Shown here: in pieces, positions 1 to 8,458 of the stretch
Position numbering within the stretch: position 1 is the first letter of the stretch
Layout: each line of letters opens with the position of its first letter
NCBI RefSeq assembly: GCF_003730015.1
Contig: NZ_RJTU01000061.1
Location: forward strand, 1 to 64,000
DNA from: Epilithonimonas hominis
GTDB lineage: Bacteria; Bacteroidota; Bacteroidia; Flavobacteriales; Weeksellaceae
Length of the DNA: 64,000 nucleotides
Direction: 5' to 3'
Notes under the pieces: model-generated
Seen by the model: only the letters and a program-made list of their open reading frames with translations
Databases searched by the model: none
What the model was told of the DNA's origin: nothing
Program-made: the position numbers and the translations under genes

Positions 1-26
1 ACTGCGTGATTTGGGTTTAAATCAAA

Positions 27-1100
27 ATGAAAAAACTTGTACTAACTCTTTTGGTAAGCCTTGTATTAAATTCTGTTTATGGACAGGCTCCGTCAAACTA
101 TTATGATGGCACTGCGGGATTATCAGGAGCTTCTTTAAAGTCAAAGTTGAAAACTATCATTACCAACGGCCACCAAGATAATGGCTATGGCAATTTGCTG
201 ACAGCTTTTCAAAGCACAGATAGGGATTATTTCTACGAAAATGATGGAACTGTAATGGATATGTATTCTGAAAATCCGACAGGAACAGATCCATATATTT
301 ATAATCATGGAGTCAAACAATGTGGAAATTATAGTGTTGAAGGAGACTGTTACAACCGAGAACATGTCGTACCGCAAAGTTTATTTAATCAGAATTTACC
401 GATGAGATCTGATGTCCATTTTGTTACACCTACTGACGGAAAAGTCAACGGAATGCGATCAAATTATCCTTTTGGAAAAGTAGGATCAACCTCATTTACA
501 TCACTAAACGGTTCTAAACTGGGAAGTTCAGTATCTGCAGGTTATGCGGGGACTGTTTTTGAACCAATTGATGAGTTTAAAGGTGATATTGCCAGAATGA
601 TATTATATTTTGTAACCAGATACGAGACGCAGCTATCAGGTTTCAGCAGCGGAAACATATTAGGTAGTACAGCCTACCCTGGCTTACAGACATGGGAATT
701 AAAACAATTACTCGAGTGGAATAATTTAGATCCTGTTTCTCCTTTTGAGATAGCAAGAAATAATGCGGCATTCACTTACCAAGGTAATAGAAATCCATAC
801 ATCGATCGTCCTGAGTTCGTCGCTTTAATTTGGGGTGCTTATATGGGAGTTGCAGATGTAGATTTGTCAAAAAGTCTTGTGATCGTTCCTAATCCCGTAA
901 AAGATAATAAGATTTATGTGTTAGGCGGAAAAAATCTAGGACAATATAAAATTGCTTTGATTTATAATATGACTGGTCAATTAGTACAGACAATTGAAAA
1001 TCCATTTCAAAAAGATAATACAATTATTCTTACAGATCTTCCTAAGGGTATTTATATTTTGAAAACTGGCGATCTGAATACAAAGTTTATTATAAAATAA
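27..1100 (+). CDS. secreted endonuclease I family nuclease with type IX sorting tail
   Basis: 357 aa. Residues 1-19 form a signal peptide (KK, hydrophobic core, cut near YGQA). The nuclease core carries the endonuclease I signature: REHVVPQS at 111-118, then HFVTPTDGKVNG at about 131-142 and RSNYPFG at about 144-150, matching the His and Asn metal-site residues of the EndA/NucM family. After about residue 275 comes a C-terminal region (NPV..., then GIYILK near the end) typical of type A sorting domains used by the type IX secretion system. It therefore probably cleaves extracellular DNA or RNA, outside the cell or on its surface. Family assignment is strong; substrate preference is inferred. 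The gene stands alone, with about 470 bases before the next one. Confidence 0.9.
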   Translation: MKKLVLTLLVSLVLNSVYGQAPSNYYDGTAGLSGASLKSKLKTIITNGHQDNGYGNLLTAFQSTDRDYFYENDGTVMDMYSENPTGTDPYIYNHGVKQCGNYSVEGDCYNREHVVPQSLFNQNLPMRSDVHFVTPTDGKVNGMRSNYPFGKVGSTSFTSLNGSKLGSSVSAGYAGTVFEPIDEFKGDIARMILYFVTRYETQLSGFSSGNILGSTAYPGLQTWELKQLLEWNNLDPVSPFEIARNNAAFTYQGNRNPYIDRPEFVALIWGAYMGVADVDLSKSLVIVPNPVKDNKIYVLGGKNLGQYKIALIYNMTGQLVQTIENPFQKDNTIILTDLPKGIYILKTGDLNTKFIIK

Positions 1101-1242
1101 ATCAATAAAAAAGATTATTTATAAAATACTGTTCTAAGTCAAAAAAATTATAATATTGGTTAGATTGTAAATTATAATATCTCCCATTAGTTGAGAAGGT
1201 TTTTATGTGTAAATATTTAATACATAAATAAAGAATAACTTT

Positions 1243-1264
1243 TTTGTACCATATTTGTACCATA
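1243..1264. repeat. tandem 11-base direct repeat TTTGTACCATA x2
   Basis: Two perfect head-to-tail copies of TTTGTACCATA at 1243-1253 and 1254-1264, in otherwise AT-rich DNA. Function unknown. It could be an operator or a recombinase core, but no integrase gene is near. Confidence 0.7.
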
Positions 1265-1341
1265 AAAATATAACTATTTGATTTATAGTAGTTATTATAT
1301 TAGAAGAAGTCAAATAACTTGATGAGTCAGATCACATAGAA

Positions 1342-1371
1342 AATCCGCGAGCGAAAGCTCGGGGATTTTTT
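1342..1371 (+). terminator. rho-independent terminator-like hairpin
   Basis: An 11-base stem with one mismatch (AATCCGCGAGC / GCTCGGGGATT) around a GAAA tetraloop, followed by a run of T. It lies about 240 bases beyond the nuclease stop, so it may end that transcript or an unannotated RNA. Confidence 0.65.
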
Positions 1372-1527
1372 GTCATTTGAATAAACAAGAAATTATCAAT
1401 TCGAACAACTAATTTTAACAAAATAATAACATTTTTTTATAATATTTTAAAATTTTACGGCTCACTATTTGCAATTGTAATAAACGATTCTCATGTTTAA
1501 TTTGAGTTTTCATGGTTATTAGTTTTT

Positions 1528-1549
1528 ACCCAGCTTCGGCTGGGTTTTT
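1528..1549 (+). terminator. terminator with TTCG tetraloop
   Basis: Perfect 7-base stem ACCCAGC / GCTGGGT closed by the very stable TTCG loop and followed by five T. It rules out translation starts upstream of 1572 for the next gene, because the reading frame would run through the hairpin. Confidence 0.75.
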
Positions 1550-1571
1550 ATGTTTATCTTTAACAAAAAAA

Positions 1572-2066
1572 ATGAAAAACTATATCATACCTATCTTATT
1601 CGTTGCTAATTTTTATCAATCGCAAATTACAAATAGAGATAAAATATTCACTTTAACTAAAGAAGAATATGACAACCTAAAAACATATCTCGCATCCAAA
1701 AATATTCCTGTAAAAGATACGATAGTAATTAAATATGATTATAAAAATGATTCCTGCTGGAATCTTCTCGATGAGCAATCCGACTCGAGAATTAAAAATG
1801 TTTTGCAGAACTTTAAAAAGCACATTAAAAACTTCAATGATAAGCATCCGGAAGCGATAGCAATTAATTTTAGAGAACCTGGTCGTAATTTTAATAAATT
1901 AAAGCTTTGGGATGACTCAATAATCATTGACGAAAACCTTTTCCTTAAAAATACAATTTTCAAAAAGAAAAGAATGTGTGGAAATTCTGCCATTATACTT
2001 AATGATGGCTCTTATGTATTAAGATCTTCTGACCCTCATTTTGACTTATTAGATGCAATAAAATAA
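1572..2066 (+). CDS. hypothetical exported protein
   Basis: 164 aa from ATG 1572. The same frame is open from 1512, but that stretch is the preceding terminator, and the 1572 start begins a proper signal peptide (MKNYIIPILFVANFYQSQ). The mature part is charged and Lys/Asn-rich, with two Cys (in DSCWN and RMCGNS) and no motif I recognise. Likely periplasmic or surface-exposed. It stands alone between a terminator and the promoter of the next gene. It resembles the many short, poorly conserved exported proteins of this group; no function is proposed. Confidence 0.65.
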   Translation: MKNYIIPILFVANFYQSQITNRDKIFTLTKEEYDNLKTYLASKNIPVKDTIVIKYDYKNDSCWNLLDEQSDSRIKNVLQNFKKHIKNFNDKHPEAIAINFREPGRNFNKLKLWDDSIIIDENLFLKNTIFKKKRMCGNSAIILNDGSYVLRSSDPHFDLLDAIK

Positions 2067-2095
2067 TTGGACTTTTATAGGATTTAATATCTTTG
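2067..2095 (+). promoter_or_regulatory. Bacteroidota promoter of the nucleoid-protein gene
   Basis: TTG at 2067-2069, 18 bases, then TATCTTTG (TAnnTTTG type) at 2088-2095, 20 bases before the ATG at 2116. Confidence 0.65.
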
Positions 2096-2115
2096 CAGTC
2101 CTAAAAACAAAATCA

Positions 2116-3144
2116 ATGTTTTCAAAAATCACAGTTCATAGAGTCGGGAATAAAATCAATGGTGAGTCACTTACGCTTTCGCAGGAAGAACTTCAGCTGG
2201 AAGAAGATATGAAAGAACTGCTCGGTAATTATTTTATGAGCGCTTTCAAATCTGAGGAGCAATTTCAGTTTTACAGTGATTCTTATTTGGTTAATAATCC
2301 GGTGTACAGCTCTGTGTCGGAGATTTTTGAAGATAAAGCCAAATTTCAGTGGGAATCCGAGAATATTGCCAAACATCTTTTCAATGCGGCAGAAAATCCA
2401 AGAGTACAGGCCGGCGAATTGTTCATCGTTTACTTTGAGGGCGAGCCTATTGAAACTGAAGATGGCGAACCTAAACAAATCGATTCCATCGGTATTTTCA
2501 AAACTGAAAAAAGAGAATCTTTTCTGAAAATCTTTCCTAAGAATGAAACGTTTGATATCGACAGAGATCAAGGAATCAGCCTGTCAAAAATTGATAAAGC
2601 AGCGTTGATCTACAACAATGACAAAGAGTCCGGCTACATTCTATCCGTGGTAGATAATAACAAAAACGGCGACATCTATTACTGGTTCGAGGATTTTCTG
2701 AAGGTGAAACAGCGCGATGACGAGTACTTCCACACCCAGGAAACGCTCACGGTTTATAAGGATTTCATCACACAGAAACTACCGGAAGAATTTGAAGTTT
2801 CCAAAGCTGATCAGGCAGATTTTCTGAATAAGTCTATCAATTTTTTCAAGGAAAAAGAAGAATTCAAGTATGATGATTTTGTGAACGAAGTGTTGCAGGA
2901 CGAAAGTGTGATCGAAAGTTTTTCCAACTTCAAATCCGATTATGAGCAGGATATGCAGATTTCTATATCGGAAGATTTCCCTATTAATAATCAGGCTGTT
3001 AAAAAGCAACAAAGACATTTTAAATCCATTATCAAGCTAGATAAAAATTTCCATATCTACATCCACGGTGATCGCAAAATGATAGAAACCGGACAGGATG
3101 ACAAAGGAAAATTCTACAGACTTTACTTTGAGCAGGAGAAATAA
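2116..3144 (+). CDS. nucleoid-associated protein, NdpA/YejK (NA37) family
   Basis: 342 aa, the normal length for the family. The opening (ITVHRVGNKINGESLTLS) and the central region with repeated acidic/Lys-rich stretches and the motif SIGIFKTEKRESFLKI are typical of the 37-kDa nucleoid-associated proteins found in Gram-negatives. No signal peptide or membrane segment, as expected for a cytoplasmic DNA-associated protein. It has its own promoter and no operon partner. The C-terminus (HIYIHGDRKMIETG...KFYRLYFEQE) fits the family end. The biochemical role of the family is only partly known. Confidence 0.82.
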   Translation: MFSKITVHRVGNKINGESLTLSQEELQLEEDMKELLGNYFMSAFKSEEQFQFYSDSYLVNNPVYSSVSEIFEDKAKFQWESENIAKHLFNAAENPRVQAGELFIVYFEGEPIETEDGEPKQIDSIGIFKTEKRESFLKIFPKNETFDIDRDQGISLSKIDKAALIYNNDKESGYILSVVDNNKNGDIYYWFEDFLKVKQRDDEYFHTQETLTVYKDFITQKLPEEFEVSKADQADFLNKSINFFKEKEEFKYDDFVNEVLQDESVIESFSNFKSDYEQDMQISISEDFPINNQAVKKQQRHFKSIIKLDKNFHIYIHGDRKMIETGQDDKGKFYRLYFEQEK

Positions 3145-3217
3145 ATCTGTTACAGATTATTGTTGGGACTTAATATAATATCTGCTCTCTCAGAAAAAAA
3201 ATTCTACATTTGCATCT

Positions 3218-3577
3218 ATGTTCATTCGGGGAAACAAAATATTCAGAACGGTATTTTCGGCTTTTGTAGCCGTGAGCTACCTTTTTGTGGTCTTGTTTTC
3301 TGCCGAGCTGCATAATCATAATACGGACATTTTCAAGGATTTATCGTTCAAAAAATCCGAACTAAAAATCACCAAATCCACTCAGGATAAACAAAGTTCC
3401 GGCGACTGTCTTTCGTGTCATTTCGTAGCCACGGGCAACTCGCTACTGCCGGAGCAGTTCACATTTCATTTCGAAAATTATACCCAGGAAGTTAAAACGA
3501 TCATTTCCATACAGGAAAAAATATGGTCTCAGACCAAGTTCACTTTCCAGCTGCGTGGGCCGCCAACTATTTCCTGA
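3218..3577 (+). CDS. small membrane-anchored protein with CxxCH and RGPP motifs (HYC_CC_PP-like)
   Basis: 119 aa. Hydrophobic segment at about 11-29 (signal or anchor), then LHNHN at 31-35, CLSCHF at 64-69 and a C-terminal LRGPP at 112-116. Short proteins with a His/Cys pair and a terminal PP motif are commonly found before TonB-dependent metal receptors in Bacteroidota, and here the next gene is such a receptor. The His and Cys residues could bind a transition metal in the periplasm; that is inference. A TACATTTG box at 3205-3212 lies only five bases before the ATG, so the transcript may be nearly leaderless. Confidence 0.65.
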   Translation: MFIRGNKIFRTVFSAFVAVSYLFVVLFSAELHNHNTDIFKDLSFKKSELKITKSTQDKQSSGDCLSCHFVATGNSLLPEQFTFHFENYTQEVKTIISIQEKIWSQTKFTFQLRGPPTIS

Positions 3578-3654
3578 TTTCGTTTTTCTCAGCAACCAAT
3601 TGAGAATCTCTTTTTCGGAACAATCCCATTTATTTGCTTTTAAAATAAGTCTTA

Positions 3655-3787
3655 TTTGGCAGCTTTATCCGTCTTCCGTTCCCGCTTTTTTCTGTCATTA
3701 CGAATGCAGTTTCAAGATCTATAGACAATTTGTCCATTCGTAATAACAGAAAAAGAGCTCCACTCAAGCCGGGCTGCGTGCAATTCA
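3655..3787 (+). repeat. dispersed repeat, copy A
   Basis: Outer arms: AGCTTTATCCGTCTTCCGTT followed by CCCGCT on the left, and GAGCTCCACTCAAGCCGGGC on the right. The centre is a long hairpin: 3687-3706 pairs with 3735-3754 (19 of 20 bases, TTTTTCTGTCATTACGAATG type). Other copies lie at 26623-26703, 43205-43296 (reverse, diverged) and 50757-50887 (reverse). Confidence 0.85.
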
Positions 3788-3862
3788 CCGTTCCAAATTC
3801 GTCAATAATTAATTTTTTTATTCGATAAGTGCAGCTGCGCTTATCATCATACATTTTATAAA

Positions 3863-6247
3863 ATGAAAAACATTATTAGTCTGATGTTAGTCTTCTGTGG
3901 ACTGGCATTGGTCTCTTCCCAGAAATATACTGTAGAAGGAACCGTTCAGGATTATCATGACAAGACCATGCTGCAAAATGTTACGGTGACCATCGGACCA
4001 TATTCTGCCAAAACAGATCCGTCCGGCAAGTTCAGAATCAGACAAATCCCTGAGGGTAGTTATACTTTGCTGGCATCGCATCCGGATTGCGCGAGTTTTT
4101 CGGAAGCCATAGAAGTTAATAAAGATTTGCATCTTTCCATCAGCCTGGAACATCATGTACACGAGATCGAGTCTGTAACACTTCACGGCAATCATAAAAA
4201 CAATGGGACGCTTGTCATAAAAACGCTGGATCACACTACAATTGAAAGAAATTCGACAGAAAATTTAGGAAATTTACTGAAGAATATTTCTGGTGTGAGC
4301 GGACTGAAAACAGGGAATAACATCGTAAAACCAGTGATTCACGGACTCTACGGAAGCCGGATTTCCATTGTTAACAATGGTGTCAGGATGGCAGAGCAGG
4401 AGTGGGGCGTGGAACATGCTCCCAATATTGATGTCAATAATTTCCAGCATATAGATGTCATCAAAGGTGCATCGGCTCTTCGGTACGGAAGTGATGCTAT
4501 TGGTGGCGTTGTGGTTCTGGAGCCAGAGATTTTCCCTAAAAAAGATACTTTGAAAGGAAATATAGGACTTTCTGGAATATCCAACGGACGGGGTCTTGGT
4601 CTGGATGTCAATCTGGTAAAGGTCTGGAAAAACGGTTGGGCGGTAAAATCGGGAGGTAATCTTCAGAAGCTGGGTGATCAAAGTGCTCCACATTATAATC
4701 TGAAAAATACAGGCTCGGATTTTTCTTCTTTCAATTTTACGGTGCAGAAGAATTCCTTCAAAAGCGGAATATCATTCGATTATTATCTGACGAATCAAAA
4801 TCTTGGGATCCTGCGCGATTCGCACGTTTCTACACCGCGGGATTATGAAGCAGCGATGAACACGCCAATCCCTTTCTACTCAGGAAAGTTCAGTTATGAT
4901 ATAGATAACCCGAGGCAGCTGGTAGAACATCATCTGGCAAAAATTGCTGCATTCAATAGGTTCGAAAACATAGGAAAAATATCGGCGACATACAGTTTTC
5001 AGTATAATCACCGTCAGGAGTTTGATTTGAGGAGAGGAACACTTAGTGAGATTCCGTCCCTTGATTTGGCGCTGATGACGCATCAGTTCAATATCAATGA
5101 TCTTCTGGAAAGAGAAAAATGGTCTTTGGAAACAGGAATTGATGCAGCCTTTCAGAATAATTATTCCAATCCGGCGACGCAGGCAAGAAGACTGATCCCC
5201 AATTATGACAAATATTCAGCAGGCATTTATTCGGTGTTCAAATATAAAATCTCACCACAGCTGAATGCCGAAGCGGGAGTCCGTTATGATTACAATTATT
5301 ATGATGTTACAAAATGGTACAATAAAAGCGATTGGGAAGATTATTATGCGGCAACTTTTCCGCAGTTCTATGTAAAAAAAGATGCCAATAGAGTCTTGAC
5401 AAGACCTAAGCTGACTTTTGAGAACTGGTCTTACAACGCTGGTTTGGAATATCATCCGTCAGCCAGTTTTAATCTGAAATTCAACTATGCAAAAGTAGGA
5501 AGAACACCGAATATTGCGGAGCTTTTTTCAGACGGACTGCACCATTCTGCCGCTATTATAGAGAAAGGCAATATGAATATCAAAAATGAAGAAGGACACC
5601 AGTTCAACTTGGTTGCAGATATCAAATTTGAAGTTCTGAAAGGCTTGGAGATTTCTGCTAACCCATATTTCTTTATCACAAAGAATTTCATTAACCAGAT
5701 TCCGAACGGCGTTTTGCAACTGACACAGGCTGGGACTTTTCCTGTTTGGATCTACCAGCAGATTGATGCCAAAATGTACGGACTGGATTTTGATATTAAT
5801 CTTAACATTACGGATAATCTTTCTTATAAAGGAAGAGGCGCTTACGTCTACGGACAGGACGAAACGAACAATGAACCGCTGATTCTGATGATGCCGCTTA
5901 ATTTTTCGAATACTTTACAGTTTAAAAATCAGAAATGGCACGGATTCTATTTCAATATTGAAAATCAGACCTTTTTATATCAGAACCGATTTCCGAGTCA
6001 TAATCTGGAATATACGGACTATATAGATGGGGAAGAAGTCAATAAGACTGTGGACATCAGCACACCGCCAAGACAATATTCACTATGGAATATTCAGACA
6101 GGGATCAATCTGGCTAAGAATTTTTCTGCTGGTCTTACAGTAAACAACGTCTTCGATATTTCTTACAAGGATTATCTGAACAGAATGCGGTTTTTTGACA
6201 ACGATTTGGGAAGAAATTTCATTCTGAACTTCAGATACAAATTTTAA
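3863..6247 (+). CDS. TonB-dependent outer-membrane receptor, probably metal uptake
   Basis: 794 aa. Signal peptide 1-20 (ends VSSQ), then a CarboxypepD_reg-like beta domain at about 21-105, a plug domain at about 115-230 (LGNLLKNISGVSGLKTGNN, then VIKGASALRYGSDAIGGVV), and a beta barrel ending in an aromatic residue (FRYKF) as usual for BAM substrates. The plug sequence IHGLYGSRISIVNNGVRM resembles zinc/copper-type receptors (ZnuD-like) more than siderophore ones. It lies between a CxxCH small protein and a lipoprotein, forming a likely three-gene locus. Energy would come from the ExbB/ExbD/TonB system at 54-57 kb. Substrate is inferred, not shown. Confidence 0.85.
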   Translation: MKNIISLMLVFCGLALVSSQKYTVEGTVQDYHDKTMLQNVTVTIGPYSAKTDPSGKFRIRQIPEGSYTLLASHPDCASFSEAIEVNKDLHLSISLEHHVHEIESVTLHGNHKNNGTLVIKTLDHTTIERNSTENLGNLLKNISGVSGLKTGNNIVKPVIHGLYGSRISIVNNGVRMAEQEWGVEHAPNIDVNNFQHIDVIKGASALRYGSDAIGGVVVLEPEIFPKKDTLKGNIGLSGISNGRGLGLDVNLVKVWKNGWAVKSGGNLQKLGDQSAPHYNLKNTGSDFSSFNFTVQKNSFKSGISFDYYLTNQNLGILRDSHVSTPRDYEAAMNTPIPFYSGKFSYDIDNPRQLVEHHLAKIAAFNRFENIGKISATYSFQYNHRQEFDLRRGTLSEIPSLDLALMTHQFNINDLLEREKWSLETGIDAAFQNNYSNPATQARRLIPNYDKYSAGIYSVFKYKISPQLNAEAGVRYDYNYYDVTKWYNKSDWEDYYAATFPQFYVKKDANRVLTRPKLTFENWSYNAGLEYHPSASFNLKFNYAKVGRTPNIAELFSDGLHHSAAIIEKGNMNIKNEEGHQFNLVADIKFEVLKGLEISANPYFFITKNFINQIPNGVLQLTQAGTFPVWIYQQIDAKMYGLDFDINLNITDNLSYKGRGAYVYGQDETNNEPLILMMPLNFSNTLQFKNQKWHGFYFNIENQTFLYQNRFPSHNLEYTDYIDGEEVNKTVDISTPPRQYSLWNIQTGINLAKNFSAGLTVNNVFDISYKDYLNRMRFFDNDLGRNFILNFRYKF

Positions 6248-6287
6248 AAACAATTATTAAGTTATAAAAAAACAAAAATTTAAAACA

Positions 6288-6854
6288 ATGAAAAGTAAAT
6301 TCAATTTCAAAAAATTAGTAAGTGTTTCAGCTGCATTATTTTTAATCTTTAATGTCATCTCTTGCCAGAGAGATGAGGATGTAGCAGCAGATGATCTTCC
6401 CCAGGAAGAGCTTACCAAAATCACGCTGAGTGTGAAGGATATTGCCGCAGAGACAACTAAAGAATATAGCTACATTATTGGATCTGGAGCACCCGTTATT
6501 CCGTTAACTGATGGTAAATCCTATGAAGTGACTGTTACGTTCTGGAATGGAAGTGATAATGTGACCCAGGAAATCCGGGATGCGAAAGATGAACATTTTC
6601 TGATCTTTGATTTTCCGAAATCGACAGTTAATCTTACCAGGTTGGATGATGTAACTTCTACAGGGGAACTTGGAAAAGTAGGACTCAAAACGAAATGGGA
6701 TGTGATAAAAGTGGTAGGATCATCTTCACCACTGTTAAAGTTAACCTTGATCCACGAACCGGCATCTGCCAGTGAAGCGCAAAACGGAACAGCGTGGGGA
6801 AGTGTTTCCGGTGGAGAAACTGATGCTGAAGCAACTTTCGGACTGTCCAACTAA
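6288..6854 (+). CDS. lipoprotein downstream of TonB receptor
   Basis: 188 aa. A hydrophobic leader (about 10-23) ends in VISC, with lipobox Cys 26, followed by an acidic stretch (RDEDVAADDLPQEE), so it is a lipoprotein. The mature part is beta-rich with Thr/Ser/Gly strands (ITLSVKD, YEVTVTFWNGSDN) and no catalytic motif. It starts 40 bases after the receptor and shares its transcript, ending at the hairpin at 6876. It may be a surface partner for the receptor substrate. I do not recognise a characterised family; function is by context only. Confidence 0.7.
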   Translation: MKSKFNFKKLVSVSAALFLIFNVISCQRDEDVAADDLPQEELTKITLSVKDIAAETTKEYSYIIGSGAPVIPLTDGKSYEVTVTFWNGSDNVTQEIRDAKDEHFLIFDFPKSTVNLTRLDDVTSTGELGKVGLKTKWDVIKVVGSSSPLLKLTLIHEPASASEAQNGTAWGSVSGGETDAEATFGLSN

Positions 6855-6875
6855 AAACAGGTTTTTTCAATAATC

Positions 6876-6919
6876 AACAAAGGCATCTTTATGTTATGAA
6901 GCTGCCTTTGTTATTTTTT
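6876..6919 (+). terminator. terminator after the receptor/lipoprotein operon
   Basis: Stem AACAAAGGCA (6876-6885) / TGCCTTTGTT (6903-6912) with a 17-base loop that can extend the stem, then ATTTTTT. Confidence 0.75.
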
Positions 6920-6967
6920 CGTTTCTGATAATTATGATTTTTTTATAAGAATCTGTTGGGAATTTAA

Positions 6968-6998
6968 TTTGCAATTCTTCAAAAATTGCCTATTTTTG
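6968..6998 (+). promoter_or_regulatory. promoter of tig
   Basis: TTTG (6968-6971), 19 bases, TATTTTTG (6991-6998); ATG follows at 7019. A full match to the Bacteroidota sigma factor consensus. Confidence 0.75.
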
Positions 6999-7018
6999 CA
7001 ACCTAAAAAATTCAATTA

Positions 7019-8353
7019 ATGAACGTTACAGCAACCAACCATGACGAAGTGAGCGCATTGCTTACAGTAACATTGGAAAAATCTGATTATAAAGAAAAAG
7101 TAGAAAAACAATTGATCAACTATGCAAAAAATGCACAGGTTCCTGGATTCAGAAAAGGAAAAGTACCATTGAGTATGGTTAGAAAACAATATGAAGCAGG
7201 TATCGCTTATGAAGAAATCAATAAACAGATTTCGGAAGCTTTGAATAACTACGTTGCTGAAAATAAATTAAGATTAGTGGGGCAGCCGGTTCCACAGCCT
7301 GTAAACGATTTCAATCATAATGCAGATTCACTTTCTGTAGCATTTGAAGTGGGATATGAGCCGGAATTTACCGTGGACTTGACGCAATATGAAGCGCCAC
7401 ATTATAAAGTAGAAGCATCTGAAAAAGAGATCTCTACAAGCGTAGAAAACATGCAGAAGCGTTTCGCAGAAAGAGTTCCTGAAGAGAAGATCGGAAAGGA
7501 TTCTTATGTGGCATTAGAAGTTTCTCAAGTGGTGGAAGCAGACGCAGAAGGTGAGCATCACCATCAGCCAAAAAACGTAACGGTTTCCAAAGAACAAAAA
7601 GAAGCTTATGATCTTGTAAAGAAACTTAAAAAAGACGAGTCTGTAAAAGTTTCTAAAGAAGATCTTCAGGCAAAAGAAGAATTGGCTAAACAATTAGGTT
7701 TCAGCAAAGAGGAAGCAGAACATCTTCATCATAATGAGGTGGAAGTAACTGTAAAAGATATCTACGGATTAAACCTTGCAGAGCTTAACCAAGAGCTATT
7801 TGATAAAGTTTACGGAAAAGATGAGATCAAATCTGAGGAAGAATTGAGAGCCAGAGTGAAAACTGAATTGGATGAGTATTTCCAACAAAATGCTGATGTT
7901 CATTTCGTAAACAAAATTCTTGAGCAGGTTAATGAAAAACAAGAAGTAAAACTACCTGAGGCTTTCCTTATAAAATGGTTGATGTTCTCTAACCAGAATA
8001 TCACATCTGAAGAGCAGGCAAAAGAAATCCTTGAGAACGAAAAAAGCATTATCAAAGGTCAGATCCTGGAAGGGAAGCTGATGAATGATAATAATATTCA
8101 ATTGGATTATGCAGAAGTTCTGGGGCAAGCTGAGCAGTTGGTAAGAAACCAGTTAGCAATCTACGGAATCCACCATTTAGGAGATGATGAGGTTCAGAAA
8201 TATGCTGCTGAAATGCTTAAAGATGAAAACCAAGTGAGACAAATTTCTTCTGAAGTTGCAATGGCTAAGTTGAAAGACGTAATCCTTGAAAAATCTAAAA
8301 AGAAAGAAACTAAAATCTCTCACGATGAGTTTCTTGAAGAATTGAAGAAGTAA
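7019..8353 (+). CDS. tig: trigger factor
   Basis: 444 aa ribosome-associated chaperone. The N-terminal ribosome-binding domain carries the signature GFRKGKVP at 43-50. The C-terminal chaperone domain (from about 265, ELNQELFDKVYG) is normal. The middle, where other bacteria have the FKBP-type prolyl isomerase, lacks a recognisable FKBP signature; it is a Lys/Glu-rich stretch with two His clusters (EGEHHHQP and EHLHHNE). The prolyl isomerase activity may therefore be weak or absent, which is inference. Own promoter upstream and terminator downstream, so single-gene unit. Confidence 0.92.
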   Translation: MNVTATNHDEVSALLTVTLEKSDYKEKVEKQLINYAKNAQVPGFRKGKVPLSMVRKQYEAGIAYEEINKQISEALNNYVAENKLRLVGQPVPQPVNDFNHNADSLSVAFEVGYEPEFTVDLTQYEAPHYKVEASEKEISTSVENMQKRFAERVPEEKIGKDSYVALEVSQVVEADAEGEHHHQPKNVTVSKEQKEAYDLVKKLKKDESVKVSKEDLQAKEELAKQLGFSKEEAEHLHHNEVEVTVKDIYGLNLAELNQELFDKVYGKDEIKSEEELRARVKTELDEYFQQNADVHFVNKILEQVNEKQEVKLPEAFLIKWLMFSNQNITSEEQAKEILENEKSIIKGQILEGKLMNDNNIQLDYAEVLGQAEQLVRNQLAIYGIHHLGDDEVQKYAAEMLKDENQVRQISSEVAMAKLKDVILEKSKKKETKISHDEFLEELKK

Positions 8354-8370
8354 TTTCCTCAGAATAAATG

Positions 8371-8401
8371 AAAAACGTTCCAAATATGGAGCGTTTTTTT
8401 T
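8371..8401 (+). terminator. terminator of tig
   Basis: Stem AAAACGTTCC / GGAGCGTTTT (8372-8381 and 8388-8397, one G-T pair), followed by T. Confidence 0.8.
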
Positions 8402-8458
8402 ATTAGCATTTTTAAGTTTTTCAGAACCCTTGCGGTTGATTGAGAATTATAGATGATA

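Larger units (their letters stand above)
1101..1571. other. 471-base gene-free stretch with two hairpin terminators
   Basis: No credible ORF is seen. It holds a tandem direct repeat (1243-1264) and two terminator-like hairpins (1342-1371 and 1528-1549) with about 155 bases between them and no protein gene there. That spacer would fit a small RNA or the remains of a deleted gene, but no recognised RNA family was identified. Confidence 0.6.

Noticed and set aside
1512-1571. Upstream start for the hypothetical exported protein
   Set aside because: The extra 20 codons run through the TTCG-loop terminator, and the ATG at 1572 begins a proper signal peptide.
3555-3743. ORF of 62 codons
   Set aside because: It lies mostly across dispersed repeat copy A, has no gene-like composition and no start signal.
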